Below are positions 18,933-27,454 of a DNA stretch of 64,000 nucleotides, piece after piece; the first letter of the stretch is position 1; every line of letters starts with the position of its first letter. The DNA comes from Draconibacterium mangrovi. Lineage in GTDB: Bacteria > Bacteroidota > Bacteroidia > Bacteroidales > Prolixibacteraceae. The position numbers and the translations under genes were made by a program. The notes below the pieces were generated by a model. The model ran no database searches. It was not told the DNA's origin and saw only the letters and a program-made list of their open reading frames with translations. The stretch spans positions 478,048-542,047 of the forward strand of contig NZ_JAAAGB010000003.1 of assembly GCF_010586825.1 (NCBI RefSeq), given 5' to 3'.

Positions 18933-21900
18933 TTAAAAGGTTACACTCAATCCAAAATTGACTGCTTTGTTTAATGGATAACTATATCCAGCATACCCAG
19001 TCTGAACACTCTCAGGATCATAATCCTTCATATCAGGGCTATAAGTCAACAAATTGAAGCTACTTACATATACTCTGAACTTTTCAACTTTTAGTTTGTC
19101 CGTTATCGATTGAGGCAAAGAATAACCTAACTCAATATTTTTCAAACGAACATAATCCGTTTTGTGCAACCAATAGGTATTTGCCTGGTTAACCCAATAT
19201 TCACCTGTTCGGTTATATGTGCGTGGATTTTCAGTGCTTGGATTCAATTCGGTCCATCTGTTATCGTAGAAACTTTGCAGGTAATTTCCAAAATCGCCTG
19301 ATTCAGTACCTTGATAAAAAACGCCGCCCATTGCACCCTGGAACAAAACGTTTAAGTCAAAACCATGATATCCCATGTTTATATTTAAACCACCGGTAAA
19401 TACGGGAGTCCGGCTTTTGTCGTACATAACCCTGTCCTGTCCATCAAGCACTCCATCTTCGTTATAATCTTCGAAAATGATATCTCCAGGCCGGGCACCA
19501 GCCAAATGTGGATACGCTGCAATTTCAGCCTCATCCTGGAAAATACCAATAGCATTATAATAAAGTGAAGCACCTAGAGGTCTTCCTGTAGATTGTTGAT
19601 ATTCAGGCGCACCGGGTGGCTCATCCCAGAAAAGAACTTTATTTTTGGCATAAACACCGTTTACCCCAACACTATATGTAAATGCAGATGAATTGTTGGA
19701 GTATTGTACATTAAAATCGAATCCTTTATTCTGGAATTCTCCAATGTTTTCATCAGGTAAACTTAATCCTGTAGAAGCTGGCACAGAGGCATTTCTACGC
19801 GCCAGAATGTTTTTTCTTTTGTTGTCAAAATAATCTGCGGTAAGCGCTAGCTTTCCATCAAAGAAGTGCAGATCCACACCATAATCGATTTGTGTAGCAG
19901 ATTCCCAAGTCACATTTGTGTTAGGAACTACACCTTCATAAAGCACTTTATTCGACTGCGATCCTCCATCTGTAACAAATGATAAACCACCAAAAGAATA
20001 GGAAGATAAGTACTGATAAGGATTAATCCTGTCGTTACCTGTCTGTCCCCATGAACCTCTGAATTTCGCAAAACTGATAAAAGGAATATTTTCTTTCCAG
20101 AAATTTTCTTCCGAAATAACATAACCTAATGAAACACCCGGGAAGAATCCGTAACGACTTGATTCTTCGAAGATATAAGATGCCTGATATCTCCAAACAA
20201 ACTCTGCCAAATACTTGTCTTTAAACGAATAATTAGCTCTTCCAAAATAATTTAAACGTGTTTCTTTGTAAGCAGAACCAGTATTGTTTATGTCTTCCAG
20301 TCCACCTGCAAAAAGTTGGTCAACTGCAGTAGAGATATAATATCTTCTGTATGCCCAAAAGTCATCGCCTTTACCAACTATTTTTTCTGCACCTGCCATT
20401 AACTTTATGGTATGAGCATTGGCAATGGTGGTTTGATAATTAGCCAGAGCTCGGGTAAGAATATTCTGGTAGTCTTTTGCAGATTGTGAAAGTCTTGGAT
20501 CATCAATTCCCTGACTCGATCCGATTAATAAAGGTTCACCATTTTCGTCAACACTTACATTATCCCACGAATACACCGTCCACGGAGTAGCCCAGTTCTT
20601 TTGAAAATTGATTGACTTATCAAGCGATGCACTTAAGTCGACAGATAATCCTTTAACCCACGGCACCTCCATATTCAGCTGGAAGTCAGAATTTAATACG
20701 TACCATTTATCTTTAGAGTAGCCTGTCTCGTTTGTTACTAAAACTACAGGATTGTCTCCACCTTCCATACCTGGTCCGGGAAGACCATTGGGCCAATATG
20801 CAGGAATTATTGGTTTAGATCGCATCAACTTATTGAAAATTTCAGGCGCTCCACGTTGTGGATAGTTTCTATCCTCCAACCTGCCGGAAGTATTCATCAC
20901 AAAATTGATATACTTGTTAATTTTTACATCAAAGTTCGATCTAAGATCATACTGCTTATACGATGTTGCACTGTTCCGGTAAAAAGCATCTTGTGTTTTA
21001 TTGGAAAGACTTACATAGTAATTTACTTTCTCTGTTCCCCCTTTAACTGATACATTACCATAGGTTTGATCAGACCAGGGCTTGAGTGTTTCTTCGATAT
21101 AATCACTGTTAGGGTACCTCCACGGATCAGATCCATCTCTGAATTTTTGGATCTCGTCTTGTGCATATCTTGGATCTCTTCCTGCATATAAATCGATCTC
21201 GTTCAACAAGGTTGCGTATTCCGCAGCATCAGTCATTTCCGGCATCATAGTTGGACGAGTCATACCGTAGTTATAAGAAAAATCAACAGTAGGTTTTCCT
21301 GTTTTTCCCCTTTTTGTGGTAATTAAAATTACACCATTTGCTGCCTGAGCACCATAAATAGCTGCAGAAGCATCTTTTAATACCGACATGGTTTCAATTG
21401 TACTTGGATCTATTCGATCTAAAGAACGTCCCGGAACTCCGTCCACCACAATTAAGGGAGCAGTATTACCAAATGTATTTACACCACGAATCAGAATAGA
21501 CACTCCATCGTAACCGGGCTCACCTCCATTGGAAATGGCAACTACTCCGGGCAACTTTCCAGCGATTGATTGACTAACATTGGTTGTAGCAACGTTTTTC
21601 AGATCTTCTCCATCAACATTAATAACAGAACCTGTTAGCGTAGCTTTCTTTTGCGTTCCATATCCAACAGCAACAACTTCTTCCAATCCAATAGCATCTG
21701 CAAGTAAGGTTACATTAATAGTAGCTTGCGCCCCTACCTCAAACTCTTGTGATTTCATCCCAACAAATGAGAATATTATTACATCAGTTTCAGAGTCTAC
21801 CGAAATCGAATAATTACCATCTATATCAGTAACAGTTCCGTTTGTAGTGCCTTTTACCACAACTGTTACACCCGGTAAAGGTTCCTCTGTGTTATCAGTA

Positions 21901-22061
21901 ACGGTTCCTGAGATAACTTTTTGCTGAAGTCCCTCATTGCTATACTCTGATGCAAATACTCCAAAACAGGATAATAACACCAATAACATTGTCAACTTCA
22001 CAACTTTAAACGTTTGTCGCACACATGGACTTAATCCATGAACACATTGATTTTTTTCCAT
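18933..22061 (-). CDS. SusC/RagA TonB-dependent outer-membrane transporter (PUL A)
   Basis: 1042 residues. Signal region MEKNQCVHGL..., with a hydrophobic stretch near 25-38 ending VFASE. Carboxypeptidase-D regulatory-like domain (about 49-120; VISGTVTDNTEEPLPGVTVV), no STN domain. Plug with VVAVGYGTQKKATLTGSV and MSVLKDASAAIYGAQAANGV, then the beta-barrel ending NKAVNFGLSVTF with a terminal aromatic as expected for barrel insertion. Imports oligosaccharides with SusD. The lack of STN agrees with regulation by the hybrid sensor at 27455-31498 rather than by anti-sigma signalling. The 450-bp upstream gap suggests it has its own promoter. Confidence 0.97.
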   Translation of the reverse strand: MEKNQCVHGLSPCVRQTFKVVKLTMLLVLLSCFGVFASEYSNEGLQQKVISGTVTDNTEEPLPGVTVVVKGTTNGTVTDIDGNYSISVDSETDVIIFSFVGMKSQEFEVGAQATINVTLLADAIGLEEVVAVGYGTQKKATLTGSVINVDGEDLKNVATTNVSQSIAGKLPGVVAISNGGEPGYDGVSILIRGVNTFGNTAPLIVVDGVPGRSLDRIDPSTIETMSVLKDASAAIYGAQAANGVILITTKRGKTGKPTVDFSYNYGMTRPTMMPEMTDAAEYATLLNEIDLYAGRDPRYAQDEIQKFRDGSDPWRYPNSDYIEETLKPWSDQTYGNVSVKGGTEKVNYYVSLSNKTQDAFYRNSATSYKQYDLRSNFDVKINKYINFVMNTSGRLEDRNYPQRGAPEIFNKLMRSKPIIPAYWPNGLPGPGMEGGDNPVVLVTNETGYSKDKWYVLNSDFQLNMEVPWVKGLSVDLSASLDKSINFQKNWATPWTVYSWDNVSVDENGEPLLIGSSQGIDDPRLSQSAKDYQNILTRALANYQTTIANAHTIKLMAGAEKIVGKGDDFWAYRRYYISTAVDQLFAGGLEDINNTGSAYKETRLNYFGRANYSFKDKYLAEFVWRYQASYIFEESSRYGFFPGVSLGYVISEENFWKENIPFISFAKFRGSWGQTGNDRINPYQYLSSYSFGGLSFVTDGGSQSNKVLYEGVVPNTNVTWESATQIDYGVDLHFFDGKLALTADYFDNKRKNILARRNASVPASTGLSLPDENIGEFQNKGFDFNVQYSNNSSAFTYSVGVNGVYAKNKVLFWDEPPGAPEYQQSTGRPLGASLYYNAIGIFQDEAEIAAYPHLAGARPGDIIFEDYNEDGVLDGQDRVMYDKSRTPVFTGGLNINMGYHGFDLNVLFQGAMGGVFYQGTESGDFGNYLQSFYDNRWTELNPSTENPRTYNRTGEYWVNQANTYWLHKTDYVRLKNIELGYSLPQSITDKLKVEKFRVYVSSFNLLTYSPDMKDYDPESVQTGYAGYSYPLNKAVNFGLSVTF

Positions 22062-22511
22062 AATCTTGTTTAGTTTTATAATACTAGATTTAATTATTAG
22101 TTCTCGTGATAATAGCAGTCTGACGAATTTGTTCCTGCCTCCATTTTTGCCTGATTAGGCCATGCAGATGTCTCATAAGCATTTTAGTTTTGATTAAATT
22201 TTAGTTTCTACGATACGAATGTAATTTCAACCTTTCATCATGGGAATCTGTAATCCGTCAAATAAGGTCTGAAATTCACCACTGCACATATCGCCCTTAA
22301 AATCAAATCTTTAACATGACACAAAAGTCAAAATAAAAGTCAATTATTACCTTTATTTTTTGGTGTAGTTTATAAGAACAGAATGTGGAATATTAAATTT
22401 CAGGTCGTCAGAAGATGAATTAACATGGATGAATGTTTGGATTAACCTTTCCTAAATGAAGTCTAACGGCAGAACCATTTCTTGAAATAGATTTTTATGG
22501 CGATTGATTGT
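22062..22511 (-). promoter_or_regulatory. Upstream region of SusC in PUL A, with candidate promoter
   Basis: 450 bp with no gene. On the minus strand TTTG (22329-22332) lies 17 bp upstream of AAGATTTG (22304-22311), which differs from the Bacteroidota -7 consensus TAnnTTTG at one position. This would give a leader of roughly 240 nt. The 9-mer CGTCAAATA (22256-22264) also occurs in the divergent region of the PUL A sensor (27329-27337), and TGACGAAT (22121-22128) is the reverse complement of the ATTCGTCA repeated there, so these may be sensor binding sites. Speculative. Confidence 0.3.
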
Positions 22512-23051
22512 TTACTCCGCGAATAAACGTATCTCAAAAACACACTTCGAGCTACCTCTAATTACAGACTCAAGACATTTGGCTTCAACAGCTTGTCCTA
22601 ATATTGTCTCATAAGATTGCGATTGCCAGCCAACAGAACACTGGCAAATAGATTCAGAAATATTTTGACTATCAAACATTGGACAAAAACACGGTCTTTC
22701 AGCGGTTTCAACTCGAATTACTCCTCTTTCTTTATCGTAAGTAGCAGTTTCGTTCAAAGTTGTCTTTAAATGCTGAAAGAATCCTTGAAGATCGTTTTTG
22801 AACTTATCAATCCCACTCCTGTTCGAACACTCTCTTCCAAGATTTTCCAGGATCTTGTTTCGGGTTTCTTCAGTCAGGTTTTCATCCATGAGATCAATTA
22901 GTTTGGAAAACCGATGTTTTACAAATCCTTCTTTCCAGGATGATTCGCTATTTTCATTTCCGGCGAATGTATCAACAGGTAAAATTCCCGGAACGATACA
23001 TGAACAAATTCCGAGACTGCATGACTTTTTTAGAAAATCTTTCCTGTCCAT
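22512..23051 (-). CDS. Exported cysteine-rich protein, V4R/ATC-hydrolase-like
   Basis: 179 residues of unknown function. The N-terminus MDRKDFLKKSCSLGICSCIV resembles Tat-type or Tat-derived leaders of this phylum (RK in place of RR). The C-terminal half has several cysteines (RPCFCPMFD, SICQCSVGWQSQSYE, KCLESVIRGSSKCVFEIRL). That spacing recalls the zinc-binding 4-vinyl-reductase (V4R) fold and proteins annotated as amino-thiazoline carboxylate hydrolase-like; both are pattern-level guesses. It lies between the LamG/T9SS fragment and SusC in PUL A, same strand, 43 bp from the former. Another protein with a nearly identical leader (31753-32196) lies just past the sensor gene. Confidence 0.6.
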   Translation of the reverse strand: MDRKDFLKKSCSLGICSCIVPGILPVDTFAGNENSESSWKEGFVKHRFSKLIDLMDENLTEETRNKILENLGRECSNRSGIDKFKNDLQGFFQHLKTTLNETATYDKERGVIRVETAERPCFCPMFDSQNISESICQCSVGWQSQSYETILGQAVEAKCLESVIRGSSKCVFEIRLFAE

Positions 23052-23094
23052 ATTAAATAATTTTTGTTCTCAGTTCTATGCTCTTACTTTTTCC

Positions 23095-24234
23095 TTAATG
23101 TTTGATAACAAACTTCTTCCTTACAATTTTTTTTCCGTCTCGTAATTGTAAAATGTACATGCCGGAGTCTAAGTCAGCGACATTTAGGCCGGTTTGCAAT
23201 GACGAGTTATTTTCTTTGATGAGAACCACAGTTCCGTCAAGACGAAATACGGTAAGCTCCACAGTAGCATCAATATCTTGATAAGAATAGATTATATTTA
23301 AGGCATTATTTACAGGATTTGGGAAAATGTCAACATTAGCTTGATCTGCTGCATCAAGCTCAGACAAAGATGTTGGAATATTACCGGCTCTGAGCGAAAT
23401 TGTTTGGTCATCCATTACTCCTGAATAAATATTAAACTCATCGATTGAGCCAATCCAGGTACCATCGTTCGCATATCCGCTTTTACACAAATAGGCTATC
23501 GCATTATCAAGAAACTGAATTGAATTATTGCCTGACAAATTTTTACTTCCGGCAAATGCACCATTTATATACCAGGAGATAGCTTCATTTGTTAATGTAC
23601 TAACCAGATGATAGAACATACCATCGTTAAGTGTTGACGCGTTCACCCTGTTTTCAGCATTCCACGGATCGGTTAAATTTCCACACGAAATGGCTGCACA
23701 GCTATTTCCTCCGTTTTCCAATGCGGTAAAAAAATAGTTTGTCCCAAACGAGCCGGAAGTACTACCGAAATAGCTTAACATGCTATACGCAGGATTATTT
23801 GCATTAGTTGTTACATAAGCTTCTAAAGTAATTGAAGGATAAGTGTTAATGGTAATTTCCCCGGCAGGAAGTTCAATATAATCTCCCTGCCTGGAAGAGG
23901 TATAAACTCCATTTCCTACTGAACCACCCATAATTTGGCCATGAGCAGTGCCGACAGTATCGTTGGCTGTTCCGTCGTTAAAAGGATAAGCATGGGTCAA
24001 TGTAAAATCGGCAATTTTATAATGAATTATATAATCCTCTGAGTGAAGTCCGTCTTCTGAAGTTACGGTAAGTATAATTTCTCCATCGCCATCTACGTTA
24101 ACAGTACCATTGCCTTTAACGGTAGCCTTGGGATTAGTTGGTATTCCTTCAATAGTTATAGAACTTGTTTCCCGGGGGATATATATTGTGTACTTTTTTT
24201 TTTTGATCGAAAATGGAATCAAGAGAAGATTCAA
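23095..24234 (-). CDS. 3' part of a frameshifted GH2 protein: cadherin-like end, LamG, T9SS sorting domain
   Basis: Annotated as the open frame of 379 codons, but very likely the C-terminal portion of the GH2 protein encoded just upstream. From the A11 run on, it reads YTIYIPRETSSITIEGIP... TVTSEDGLHSEDYIIHY, which is the second half of a cadherin-like beta-sandwich whose first half (LKSINLSVESSLDSIFD) ends the GH2 frame. Then a LamG/concanavalin domain (about 65-290; AYPFNDGTANDTVGTAHG) and a T9SS sorting domain (about 300-379; VDIFPNPVNNALNI, GMYILQLRDGKKIVRK). It has no signal peptide of its own. Joined, the protein would be about 1190 residues, exported via Sec and T9SS. Confidence 0.8.
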   Translation of the reverse strand: MNLLLIPFSIKKKKYTIYIPRETSSITIEGIPTNPKATVKGNGTVNVDGDGEIILTVTSEDGLHSEDYIIHYKIADFTLTHAYPFNDGTANDTVGTAHGQIMGGSVGNGVYTSSRQGDYIELPAGEITINTYPSITLEAYVTTNANNPAYSMLSYFGSTSGSFGTNYFFTALENGGNSCAAISCGNLTDPWNAENRVNASTLNDGMFYHLVSTLTNEAISWYINGAFAGSKNLSGNNSIQFLDNAIAYLCKSGYANDGTWIGSIDEFNIYSGVMDDQTISLRAGNIPTSLSELDAADQANVDIFPNPVNNALNIIYSYQDIDATVELTVFRLDGTVVLIKENNSSLQTGLNVADLDSGMYILQLRDGKKIVRKKFVIKH

Positions 24235-26686
24235 CAGAAAGATTAATGCTCTTTAAAGTAGCATCAGCAACAACGGCTGAACCCACTTTAAGTTTGATTT
24301 GCCCTGCATTTTTAGAACTCTTTATAACTACCAATGCCCTGCCTTTCCATACTTTTCGTATTGTTGATACATAAGGCCCGGGATCTTTAAGGTTTGCATT
24401 ATCAACTCCAATGATTTCACCATCACCTTCAAGCGTAAAAAGAAGCTCATCTTCGGCATTGAACTGCACGTTACCGGCACTATCGGTTAACTCTACAGTT
24501 ACAAATACTAAATCCTGACCATCAGCAGTTATAATGGTTCTTTCGGCAGTAAGCCGGATTTTAGATGTAGCACCGGCTGTTGTCAGCGTTGTTGTTTCCA
24601 CTTCGTTTCCATTATCTACACCCACAGCTTTCAACGTTCCCGGCTGATAAGGCACCGAGAAAATGGCTTTGAACTCTTGGTTTTTAGTGGTATTTTTCTC
24701 CCCGATCAGAATGTCATTAAGATACAGACGAACTTTTGAATATTTCGAATAAATTTCCACATCAACATTTTCACCTTCAAAACCTTCCCAATTCCAGCTT
24801 TCCCAGGTTGGCCAAACGGCCCACGATGTCAAATAAATATTGCCTCCAATTGGACTAGGTTCTCTCACTGCCATGTAAAGTTTTCGCGAGTCGTTATATA
24901 ACATTTCGCGATAATAAGAAATTGGCTTGCGGTGTCCGATCAGGTCAATATCTCCGCAATACGCACCGTGCCATGGAAAATGATTTGCGTCCCAGTGTTC
25001 TCCTGCTTGTTCTCCGTTATAATAGTATCGACCAATCCCCGATTCTCCCAGGTAGTCCATCGCAGTCCATACAAAATCACCCAGTATATAGCTGTTTTGC
25101 TGAACCATATTCCAGTTGTAAAATGCATCCTTCGGGTAAGACTCCGACTGGAATATAATCCGGGAAGGAACTCGCGCATGATCAGCTTCTGCATGATGCA
25201 TTTGGTAATTGTAACCGCATACATCGTGTTCGGCCATTAACGGATCAAAAATTTCCCAATCATTGTCCCATGTTGTCATTGCTGAAGTTACCGGACGTGT
25301 TGTATCAATCTCTTTTACTGCCGTCGATAACATCCGGGCCGTTTCAACAGCCTCAGGCGATTTACGCTCAATGATCTCATTTCCTATACTCCACATGATA
25401 ATGGAAGGATGGTTCCGGTCCCGACGAACCATATCCTGAACATCTTTAACGGCCCATTCATCAAAATACATGGCATAATCATAGGGCGTTTTGCTCACCC
25501 GCCATCCATCAAAAGTCTCATCAATAACCAGCAGGCCTAAACGGTCGCATGCTTCAAGAAAAGCTTCTGAAGGGATGTTGTGGGAAGTTCGGACGGCATT
25601 AAAACCGGCTTCTTTTAATAATTCTACTTTTCGTTCTTCGGCCCTGCTGTAGGCTGCCGCTCCCAAACATCCGTTATCGTGATGTACACAGCCACCACTT
25701 AGCAGCAAAGGTTTACCATTTAATACAAATCCATTTTCGGTGCTGAATTCGATGGAGCGTATTCCAAAAGAATACGCTGATTCATCAACCTCTAAACCTT
25801 CCTGGATGATCTTTAAGGTCGCGTTATAGAGCGTTGGATTATCAGGACTCCACAAAGAAGGATTTTGAACTATTATTTCCTGTTCAACTATTTTTTCGGA
25901 GTTTGCTTCGAGGTATACTTCAAGGTCGTTTTTACTGCCATCTGTTATTTCAGTTGACAAGGTTACATTTTGAATGCTATCGCTTGTATTTTTAACTGTT
26001 GTCGCAATATGAACAACAGCCCTGGCGGAACTCACCTCAGGAGTGGTAATGGCAACTCCCCAATGTGCAACGTGTACCGGAGCGGTTCCCACAAGCCAAA
26101 CATTTCGATAGATTCCTGAGCCACTATACCATCTGCTGTTTTTTTGTTGCGAATTATCCACCCGGACTGAAATCGTATTTTCCTCATTTAAATTTAGATA
26201 AGGGGTTAAATCGTAACTAAAAGAGGAATAACCATAAGGGCGTTTCCCCCGTAAAACTCCATTGATATACACTTCGGAATTCATATAAACACCTTCAAAA
26301 TAAACAGAAATTTGTTTGTCGTGCCAATCCGTTGGAACCTGAAAATGTTTTTGATACCATCCCGTGCCTGCAGGAAAATATCCTCCATCATTTCCTGATG
26401 GATTTTCTTCATCAATTTCGCATTCTATACTCCAATCATGTGGCAGATCAACATTCCTCCAACCTTCGTCACTAACAGGATTTTGTTCATCAATTTGAAA
26501 ATCACCCAATTGAAATCTCCAGCCAAAATTTAAAAGTTGCTTTCTATCGGAAACAGGATATTCAGCTGGTGTTGTATTGATAATCACCTCAGCGTATGGG
26601 AAGTTGGTAGAATCACCTTCCTGTGCATACGAGTGAGCAGTTAAGAACAGAATAAAAAATGTTAGAGAGATTAATTTTTGCATCAT
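24149..26686 (-). CDS. GH2 glycoside hydrolase, 5' part of a frameshifted gene
   Basis: 845 codons. Signal peptide about 1-21 (AHSYAQE); Met at 26686 or 26683. GH2 order: sugar-binding jelly roll (about 45-215), Ig-like domain (about 220-320), TIM barrel (about 325-610) with acid/base E437 (WSIGNEI) and nucleophile E515 (IFQSESYP), then DUF4982 and Ig-like domains (NVDVEIYSKYSKVRLYLND; VEVTTL region). After the A11 run (24194-24204) the frame continues only with VHNIYPPGNKFYNY and stops. One base fewer would continue into the overlapping frame (see 23095-24234). Catalytic parts are intact, but the T9SS signal is lost in this frame, so the truncated product would stay periplasmic. Likely beta-galactosidase-type; substrate unproven. 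Confidence 0.88.
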   Translation of the reverse strand: MMQKLISLTFFILFLTAHSYAQEGDSTNFPYAEVIINTTPAEYPVSDRKQLLNFGWRFQLGDFQIDEQNPVSDEGWRNVDLPHDWSIECEIDEENPSGNDGGYFPAGTGWYQKHFQVPTDWHDKQISVYFEGVYMNSEVYINGVLRGKRPYGYSSFSYDLTPYLNLNEENTISVRVDNSQQKNSRWYSGSGIYRNVWLVGTAPVHVAHWGVAITTPEVSSARAVVHIATTVKNTSDSIQNVTLSTEITDGSKNDLEVYLEANSEKIVEQEIIVQNPSLWSPDNPTLYNATLKIIQEGLEVDESAYSFGIRSIEFSTENGFVLNGKPLLLSGGCVHHDNGCLGAAAYSRAEERKVELLKEAGFNAVRTSHNIPSEAFLEACDRLGLLVIDETFDGWRVSKTPYDYAMYFDEWAVKDVQDMVRRDRNHPSIIMWSIGNEIIERKSPEAVETARMLSTAVKEIDTTRPVTSAMTTWDNDWEIFDPLMAEHDVCGYNYQMHHAEADHARVPSRIIFQSESYPKDAFYNWNMVQQNSYILGDFVWTAMDYLGESGIGRYYYNGEQAGEHWDANHFPWHGAYCGDIDLIGHRKPISYYREMLYNDSRKLYMAVREPSPIGGNIYLTSWAVWPTWESWNWEGFEGENVDVEIYSKYSKVRLYLNDILIGEKNTTKNQEFKAIFSVPYQPGTLKAVGVDNGNEVETTTLTTAGATSKIRLTAERTIITADGQDLVFVTVELTDSAGNVQFNAEDELLFTLEGDGEIIGVDNANLKDPGPYVSTIRKVWKGRALVVIKSSKNAGQIKLKVGSAVVADATLKSINLSVESSLDSIFDQKKKVHNIYPPGNKFYNY

Positions 26687-26701
26687 CTAATTCAATTAAT
26701 A

Positions 26702-26718
26702 ACGCTACATTTTAGCGT
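26702..26718 (-). terminator. Small intercistronic stem-loop before GH2
   Basis: ACGCTA (26702-26707) / TAGCGT (26713-26718) with a 5-nt loop, in the 46-bp gap between the GH2-domain lipoprotein and the GH2 gene. Confidence 0.4.
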
Positions 26719-26732
26719 CATGGTTATTATAA

Positions 26733-27266
26733 CTATTGCTTTAAATTCGAATTATCCTTTACTACCAGCCACACATGTTTAAATATTCCCGATTCAGGCT
26801 GCGAGGGATTATTTTGTTGATGAGGCTTGGTTATTCGAACTGCAATTACATTATTCTTCTTCGAAATAATATAAGAATCCAGATCTACATGAATAGCCAT
26901 TTCTTCTTTCTTAATATCTTCAATTAACACCCCGTTTATATAGAGGTCGTGTGGATAAGAAATTCCCTCAAAAAATATTGAGATACTTTTGTTCGACCAG
27001 CTTTGTGGTATTTCAAAGTGTTTCCTATACCAGATTATACTATTTGAATCCAAATCCTTGTTCCAGGAATGAGGTAAATCAGTACTTTCCCAGTCCTGAT
27101 CATTAAAGTCGATATGATAAGCAGAAGCATTTTCTCCTTGATTATACTTCCAGTTTAAATCAAACAGTTGTTTGCGGCCAACCTCATTATTCTCAACATC
27201 GCACCCCGAAAGAATACCTAAGATCATTAAAAATGCCAGTATATATATTCGTTTCTTGCTCCCCAT
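26733..27266 (-). CDS. Stand-alone GH2 sugar-binding-domain lipoprotein
   Basis: 177 residues from the Met at 27266; the frame opens at 27314, but MGSKKRIYILAFLMILGILSGC is a clear lipoprotein signal. After Cys it holds only the N-terminal jelly-roll domain of GH2 enzymes (FDLNWKYNQGE, WESTDLPHSWN, IIWYRKHFEIPQSW, SIFFEGISYPHDLYINGVLI, GIFKHVWLVVKD) and stops. It aligns by eye with residues 48-215 of the GH2 enzyme encoded next, but lacks the catalytic barrel. There is no decayed downstream coding sequence, only 46 bp to the next gene, so it looks like a real single-domain protein rather than a truncation. Possible role: sugar binding at the membrane. First gene of the operon divergent from the sensor. 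Confidence 0.78.
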   Translation of the reverse strand: MGSKKRIYILAFLMILGILSGCDVENNEVGRKQLFDLNWKYNQGENASAYHIDFNDQDWESTDLPHSWNKDLDSNSIIWYRKHFEIPQSWSNKSISIFFEGISYPHDLYINGVLIEDIKKEEMAIHVDLDSYIISKKNNVIAVRITKPHQQNNPSQPESGIFKHVWLVVKDNSNLKQ

Positions 27267-27328
27267 ATGAGTAGTTCTATTGATCTGAATTAGCACCGGT
27301 AAAACTAGTTTCATTAAAAATGAGCAGG

Positions 27329-27366
27329 CGTCAAATATTCGTCATTTGCCAAATGTAAATTCGTCA
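27329..27366. promoter_or_regulatory. Candidate operator: three CGTCA repeats in helical phase (PUL A)
   Basis: CGTCA occurs at 27329-27333, 27340-27344 and 27362-27366, offsets of 11 and 22 bp, all in the same orientation. The last two are part of an 8-bp repeat ATTCGTCA (27337-27344 and 27359-27366). Spacing by whole helical turns is what an AraC-type dimer would need. It lies between the divergent sensor gene and the first PUL A gene and overlaps a candidate promoter. Confidence 0.45.
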
Positions 27367-27381
27367 AACTGCAATTACAAT
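27350..27381 (-). promoter_or_regulatory. Candidate promoter of the PUL A leftward operon
   Basis: On the minus strand TACATTTG (27350-27357) matches the Bacteroidota -7 consensus TAnnTTTG exactly, and ATTG (27378-27381) lies 20 bp upstream as a one-off match to the -33 TTTG. Transcription would start near 27344, about 80 nt before the lipoprotein start. Confidence 0.4.
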
Positions 27382-27454
27382 GGTTGCAATGGAAAGGGCT
27401 TAACAAGTTTTCATTAAATTTACGAGTAATTCAAATGGATTAACTGCAGCAACT

